Part shown: piece after piece, positions 58,243-64,000 of the stretch
Numbering within the stretch: the first letter of the stretch is position 1
Layout of the letters: each line of letters starts with the position of its first letter
Assembly (NCBI GenBank): GCA_001557505.1
Contig: LSAX01000001.1
Coordinates: 1,860,001 to 1,924,000, forward strand
Direction: 5' to 3'
Origin: Reticulascus tulasneorum
Lineage: Eukaryota > Ascomycota > Sordariomycetes > Glomerellales > Reticulascaceae
Length of the DNA stretch: 64,000 nt
The notes under the pieces: model-generated
The model's database searches: none
The model's input: only the letters and a program-made list of their open reading frames with translations
What the model was told of the DNA's origin: nothing
Translations under genes and position numbers: made by a program

Positions 58243-59329
58243 TCATGCAATAGTATTCATGTCGTCTCCTTCAATGGTAACCCTGTTGTCAACACCCTCA
58301 AAGTCAATATCATCATCTTCCTCGTCATCTTCGGCCTCGTCCTCACCATTCTCCTCTCGGAATCCGCTCTCCACGTCCAACTTCCGCAGTCGCCGGCGCA
58401 GCTCATCCCTCCTATTGGTCTGCCACCGTATCAACGCCGCGGGAGCGTGCACTTTGAATCCATACACTCGAGGAACGTAACGCTCGGCGCTCTTGGCCGG
58501 GATGAGAGCGGGGTACACTTGAAAGATAATGTTGTGGAAGGAGGTGCCGAAGTAGGCGCCGTCAATAGCGGCGTGGCGGGACGACTTGGGGTTGTAGATG
58601 TCCTCGCAGCGGGCACAGTAGAGTTTGACGGGCTTCATGTTAGGTACGTCGGATAGGCCCATAGGCAGGAGTGGGTGGGAATGGCACATGACGCGTGGGC
58701 ATTTGCCAAAATCAGCCTTCTTGTACTTCTCGAGCTGTGTAGTCGTTGAACGGGTTAGCACTGTCCAAGCAAGAGATGGTGCTGATAAGGTAAATTGTAG
58801 CGGCGTGACAAACCATCTTGGCAAGGCCTCTCGTCGTGACGATATAACGAGCATGAACGAGGCCGTACAAGTGTCTCGCTGACTTTTCGATGGTTTCCCT
58901 CATCTCATCATCACAGTCCAGGTCGAAGACATCTGTGACAAGATCTAGAGCATATTGGTAGTACTGGACCTCGGTGTTCAGGCCGGTGAGGTTGAATCGA
59001 TCAGTGAGATAGTCCTCGTCAATCTCGCAGAAGTATTCGTTGCCTCGCGAGGATATAAACTGCAAGTGTGTGGCGAGTTAGCAAGTGCGCCGGTCGAGCC
59101 AGGGAGAGCGGTAGCATAAGACCCGCGCCAGAGTAGCAGACGTTAGTGAGCTGGCGATTGAGAACACTACCGTCGCGTCGATAAATGGCCATTCAGACGA
59201 TATCTAGATATCGTCGCAGACCGATAGATCTGGGTCGGGATCATGGCGGGGTCATGACGAAGCGGAACTTACCCAGTCTCTCCAGTAACTTGTATAGTCA
59301 CTGTCCGACTCGCTGACAAAGTCCTCCAT
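58243..59329 (-). CDS. CKB1: Casein kinase 2 regulatory (beta) subunit
   Basis: Dimeric regulatory subunit that stabilises the CK2 tetramer and directs substrate choice, in nucleus and cytoplasm. The structure is complement(join(58243..58734,58814..59059,59273..59329)), 264 aa. Intron 1 (213 nt) has a GTAAGT donor and a TTGCAG acceptor; intron 2 has GTTTGT, a GTGCTAACC branch and CTACACAG. The N-terminus MEDFVSESDSDYTSYWRDW carries the autophosphorylation-type acidic Ser cluster. The conserved FISSRGNEYFCEIDEDYLTDRFNLTGL follows, then the zinc ribbon with CPRVMC and CARC, and the dimer/alpha-binding region AYFGTSFHNIIFQVYP...YVPRVYGFKVH. The C-terminal about 60 residues are very acidic (EDEAEDDEEDDDIDFEG). 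Length is typical for CKB1-like subunits. Confidence 0.96.
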
Positions 59330-60409
59330 GTTTGCAAAGCGCTCATGCGACTCTATTGTGCGTATATCTCAGCGCATGGCCAGAGGGTCCTCTTGAAGTA
59401 AGTGTCTCTAAAGGCTAGGTATGCTAACTTTTTGATGTTTTGTAGATTGCAAGTTGGATGTCGTCCTTTTTGGCGGTCGGAGGGTTGCAGGGACAGCGGC
59501 TCCGTAGATTGGGTGGGGGCCCTTAGGCCGACGGGGGCAGTAAATGCCTAGGTAGTACCTTAGTTAATTAAACCATTCATAGGAAATTCATTATCATATC
59601 ACCCACCAACTACATAATTAGTACGTGCCTACGAGGTACTGTGAGCCTGCCAATCTCCTATTCGCCATCCTACGCCCTGTCATTACCAGAGCACACTAGA
59701 AATGGTGCCGACTTTTGTCTCAAAGCCTTCTCCGTAGCAAGGCTTCACCAAAGCGAACGTTGCAAGGATTTGTTGCCGAATTTATTCTGGGGTAAAACCC
59801 TCTGCGCGGGCTCTGTATATTACTTGTCTTAACAAGTCTCGGCCAAGCACCACCGCATGGCATATTGCATTTGGTCTCGACGGTGGAAGATCTGAACCTG
59901 GCTGCAACTCACTTTCCCGCACTGAAAACAGCAGATGTTGGCAAATGCTACCAGTGTTTGGTCCGTAATTTGCGACATTCTTGTGCTCAGAAATATGATC
60001 GATGGCCCCTCATCATTTCAAGACTGGGGAATATTTCGTCTGGGCTATTCAGAAAGGAGGAGGCAAATGTGGGTAGGTCATGATTTATTCAATGACCCTC
60101 CAGAAATCAAAGACAAGGCCGTGACAGGGCACGAGCAGAAGGTTTTGTTTGCATATATTATCAAACAGTCCACAAACACCCAAGGACTTGCCTAGCAGTT
60201 GACTCTAACTTGTCCCACCAGGCGTGCTATCTCTCGCACTGGACAATCCCCCAATATCCTTCTGTTTCTTTTGATCATCTACTTGCCCTTGTCCATAGGG
60301 AATCAAACTCGCACGGCTTCGAATACGGAAACAGCTTGAGTATAGCATGCCAACATTCTGGAGCGGCCAACACCCCGAATATCGCGCAGAGTTATCTCTG
60401 CCATTCAGA
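59330..60409. other. Tandem intergenic region upstream of CK2-beta
   Basis: Promoter of CKB1 and 3' UTR of RIC1. CCTAGGTAG words occur near 59548-59556. Short frames near 59865-60195 are unsupported. Confidence 0.5.
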
Positions 60410-63400
60410 TCAATGCATATCTGAGCCGAAGCTGGCAACGTCGCTCGCCGACTGCACATCCGATTCCACCTCGTCCTCCTCGTCCATGTCTTTCAAGCCT
60501 GAGCCATTGACGGCTTTACTGACAGGAACCTCCAGCCTCGTCATTACGCCCAATGAACCATTGTTTCCTTTCAAGGTAATATTTGCCAGTTCCATTGCTT
60601 CTCGAAGCGTATCTCGAGTATCATCCATCGCGGCGAGAAAACGGGCTAGTTCTTTGCACAACTCCCAGTCCTCCTCCCTCATTGCTCGTGAAAGTAGTCG
60701 GACGGACTGCTCTGAAGCCGAGCCAAGTTCGTCCAAGGTATGAAGTATGATTAGGTAGCCCCCGGCAGTTTTCAGTGAACCACGTTGCAGAGACTCTTCA
60801 AATAGCTCTTGCGCCGGCGGTAGATACGCAAAAAGAGTCCGCCACTGTCTGACTTCCGTTTTCCTCGTACACTGGACAACAATGTCAAGGTACTGCTTGA
60901 AAGATGACAATAACGATAATACTCGGGGTAGAATCGCAGCCTCGGGACTAGGTGCCGAGTCCACTTCGTCATCCAGCACCCTGTGGAGCAAGATTTCTAG
61001 GGCATGGCCAAAGTACTCTAAGTCCTGATATTGCTGTGCTAGTTTGACCGCCTCAACTGCTCTGTTGTGGCTGAGGAAGTAGCGCAAAACATCCGGAAGA
61101 AAAAGGTGAGTCTAGATTTTGACAAGTTAGTGGGAAACAGAGCTATTAAAAGTACAAACCAACTCACCCTAATGGCAAAACGGAAAAGCGAGAAGCTTAT
61201 GTCTCGCCGCTGAACCAAATCTGCCTCCACACCCAGGATGATTCCTTTCCCCAATAATGTTGATAGGGGATAAAAATCCATGGGGACCGAGATTGTAGTA
61301 GGAAGATCTCGAGACGCTTCACCCGATGCTGCTCGTAAAATTTGCTCTATATCCGGCCACGCCTTCAGCTCAGACCCGTCAAAAACCCAGAGAGAATTCC
61401 GAAGGCTGGTATCTCCAGTCACCCCTGATGGGTGCTCCAGTCGCTGTATAGAATTGTCGAAGTGCAGTTGATCCCTCATACTAACATGAAACTCCACATT
61501 TTGAGCAATGACCCTCATATCATATTTAAGCTGGCCGGCGTCGTTTAGTGAAGGCTTCAGAAGAACAAGTTTTGCATCGACCAAGAACAAGACAGATGCA
61601 ACAGCGACATCCTGAGATGGATCTCCATCCAGCAGTTGACTCTCAGGCAAGATCCAGCTCAATCCTCTGACCCTGGCTGGAGATCTTACTATGCCATGGA
61701 ATGCAATCTGGCCAAGCTGAACCAGCCTCACCGACCCCCCGTATGGGGCAAAAATGAAGTGGTAGAGAAGATTCTCGTAGGTATAGACTAGTAATGAATC
61801 TTCCCCTGAAGACGTGACCAACACAACTGGGGCTGGGATCTGCTCCCGATGAAGAACCAGTGTGCTGTCTAGTGCGGTTTCTCTGGAATAGAGACGGAGC
61901 TCGTATGACTTGTTTGCCTCTACAGCAGCGACGAGAATATGTTGATACCAACACATTCCGCCTCTTACCTGGAACTCGTTCTCCATAGCCTCACTTCCGA
62001 AGCTTTTCCAACGACCACTGTTGACGCTATAGTGAGCAAGCCCGCGGCGCCCCGCGACTGCTACATATCTCCCGTCTGGGGAAATAACTGTGCATCGGAC
62101 TGGCCATTGGTTGAGGAGATACGAGGGTGGAATCTTTGTGGTGTGCCATAGGAATGGCTCCGCAGATATTGTTGCTAGATCAGGAAGATCATAACCACGA
62201 TAAATCATCACGTTTGTACTTGTTTGAAGCACTGTGCGGAAGAGATTTGCAGAGTTGTAACAACCCGCGACCGCACTCCTGGCCATCTCAAGACCCCAAA
62301 TTGCTTCATGCCGGCTGTTTGCCAACAGCAGCTCAGAGCCGCCCCCGATCCAGACTGCATCAACAACACCAGATAGCCACTTTTCCCCGTTTGCTTCTGC
62401 AATGGAGAGGTCTGCTCCAAAGCTGTGGCTACCCGGTTGCCCATACACACTCCAGGTTGCCCAGCCATTCTCAAACCCTGCAAACAGACAGTACCCATCC
62501 GGTGAGTAGCTCAATGTCTCGAGTGATCCAGACACTCTCGGAGCTACAGGAAGAGTGTGGGTGTGGGAATGGGGGATATTGCCAGCGTAATCTCTAGCGG
62601 AATAAACATGTATGCGCCCGCCGGCGCAACCCACTGCAATCAACGAGAATCTAGCATTGATGACCGCTTTACATGCATTATCGCCTTCCTGCCGCGGTGT
62701 ATGGAAGCAGTAGCCCTTAAAGAGCTTTTTGGGATCTGCTTCTGGTGAGACTTCCGGGGCCTCTTCGCGGGTTGGTAGACGTTGCACGGCGTAAGCTTTC
62801 CCATCACTCGTAATCCAGGTGGATAAGTTCATGGGCCGATCGTGTGTCATTTCCATGATTGTGACCTTCTTCTCCAGCCAACCCATCCGACTAATGATCT
62901 CTGTTCTGGTCTGGCTTCCATTGTTGTCAGGTGTCCAACGAATGCACTGGACGGCTGCCGGTTTACGCGTTGCGACAACGAGCTCATCGTCAAGCGCTAG
63001 AGCACTTGCAATGCTTGCGTCAACTTTGATAACCATCCTGAACCGGACACTCACGTCATGAATGCCCAATCCTTCCCCGGGTCCCCATAGGTATTGGTCT
63101 GGTGCTATAGTGCCCGGGCCGGCATGGTGGTTCTGTCGACGCCTTTGCACATTCGCGTAGCTCGGGAAGTAAGGCTTGTAGACTTGCGATTCGGAATCAG
63201 TCGCAATTGAGTATGTGATGAGATAGCCTAGAGTTGTGTGTACAACAAATATGGCCGAATCCGGCCGCAGAAGCAGGTCAACATTCTCGCCGTACGTCTT
63301 GAGCGACGACTCGGATCGAACAACAATGGCTAATATAACTGCCGGCTTCAAACTTGATTAGACGCAACTGGGCAGGACGGTCGAAGGAAACTGCCTACCT

Positions 63401-63791
63401 TTGTTTGCCAAAGTGTCATGGAAGTGGATGTGATGACGGCAAATAGAGGTCCACCTCTAGCTATGCGTAGCGCCAACACAGGATCCTTCAGTGGAAGCTT
63501 AACTGGATCCCGGGCCGAAGGGCGAGACTCGAGGGACGGGTTACTCGGTTCGTGCTCGTGCTCAACGGAGTTGATACTTGGGGTCATCGGCGTAATAGGT
63601 GTTGCAATCTCGGAGTCATCTTGGCCTGCGTGCTGATGCTGAGCATTGAGCAGCGACGTCGGTGGACTCTCGGTAGCCGGGTCAATGTCAAAAGGATTTG
63701 GTAGGCCATCTTGAGAAACGACGAGATTGAAGGAAGGGCCTTGACTGCTACTTGTCGCGTAGACCCGAGGCGTACCAATTGGCCAATACAT
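60410..63791 (-). CDS. RIC1: RIC1, subunit of the Ric1-Rgp1 Golgi Rab exchange factor
   Basis: With Rgp1 it activates the Rab GTPase Ypt6 for retrograde endosome-to-Golgi traffic. The structure is complement(join(60410..61111,61168..63345,63399..63791)), 1090 aa, a usual length. Intron 1 has GTAGGC, CGTCTAATC and TTGAAG; intron 2 has GTGAGT, CACTAACTT and ATCTAG. The start MYWPIGTPRVYATSS matches the family's conserved beginning. The N-terminal two thirds form WD-like beta-propeller repeats (for example LALRIARGGPLFAVITSTSMTLWQTK and SLETLSYSPDGYCLFAGFENGWATWSVYG). An inserted Pro/Glu/His-rich linker occupies about 30-95. The RIC1 helical domain lies in the last third (about 780-1020; LFLPDVLRYFLSHNRAVEAV, ALEILLHRVLDDE). 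The C-terminal tail is acidic and ends within the window. Confidence 0.95.
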
Positions 63792-64000
63792 GTCGGCGAC
63801 GGCAACTTGTTGACCTTGACGTTTCGTCCAATATGGCAGAACCTAGGAAGGCAATGTCCAACTAAGCCGAGGATGAGCAGGTGTCCTAGGATGGCAAGGC
63901 GGATATGGCTTGTTCATGGCTGCTCGTCGAACCTAGCGGAGCACAGCAGACTGGAAGAATCTGGACAGCTCAATATCATGAGAAAGTGTTGCTTCCTGTA
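63792..64000. other. Window edge, upstream of RIC1
   Basis: Leader and promoter of RIC1; no further gene can be seen before the window ends. Confidence 0.6.

Noticed and set aside
1..64000. tRNA, rRNA, transposon and CRISPR signals
   Set aside because: Reading for B-box-like GGTTCRANNCC with a matching acceptor stem, for transposase or reverse-transcriptase motifs, long terminal repeats and regularly spaced repeats gave nothing convincing; a covariance-model and repeat-library search would settle it.

Overview
This 64 kb window is chromosomal DNA from a filamentous ascomycete. It most resembles a Sordariomycete and is possibly hypocrealean. The evidence is many short introns (about 50-100 nt) with GTRNGT donors, CTAAC/CTGAC branch sites and YAG acceptors, one-gene transcription units on both strands, fungus-only families, and scattered CCTACCTAGG-type intergenic palindromes. 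I see no transposon, CRISPR array, rRNA or convincing tRNA, and no secondary-metabolite cluster. The species cannot be named from the sequence alone.

I support 18 protein-coding genes. Their exon structures were derived by hand from splice signals, reading-frame continuity and family conservation.

Left third (1-20 kb): a LARP1-type La-motif RNA-binding protein whose La motif and DM15 tail are separated by an in-frame TAG; a small secreted Ser/Thr-rich, probably GPI-anchored protein; a charged DUF3824-like protein; and a head-to-head pair of splicing factors, CLF1 (NineTeen complex) and PRP31 (U4/U6 snRNP), with 312 bp between their start codons.

Middle (20-44 kb): a 6.7 kb stretch without recognisable genes leads to a C2H2 transcription factor. 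It is followed by acetate kinase, an unrecognised four-exon protein, a phosphate-type MFS transporter, a glutathione S-transferase with an altered active-site motif, an unrecognised basic protein with a possible conserved-type uORF, and a seven-exon Zn2Cys6 regulator.

Right third (44-64 kb): a B-type cyclin with a 9-nt coding first exon, mitochondrial ribosomal protein uL2m, a chitin deacetylase with two chitin-binding domains and a probable GC-AG intron, a PAP2 lipid phosphatase, casein kinase 2 beta, and the Golgi Rab exchange-factor subunit RIC1.

Most genes are conserved housekeeping genes and are not functionally clustered; CLF1/PRP31 is the only neighbouring pair with an obvious shared role. 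I did not find a convincing new biological system. The points most worth checking are the interrupted LARP1 frame, the GST active-site change, the non-canonical or very small exons, the candidate uORF and the two unassigned protein families.
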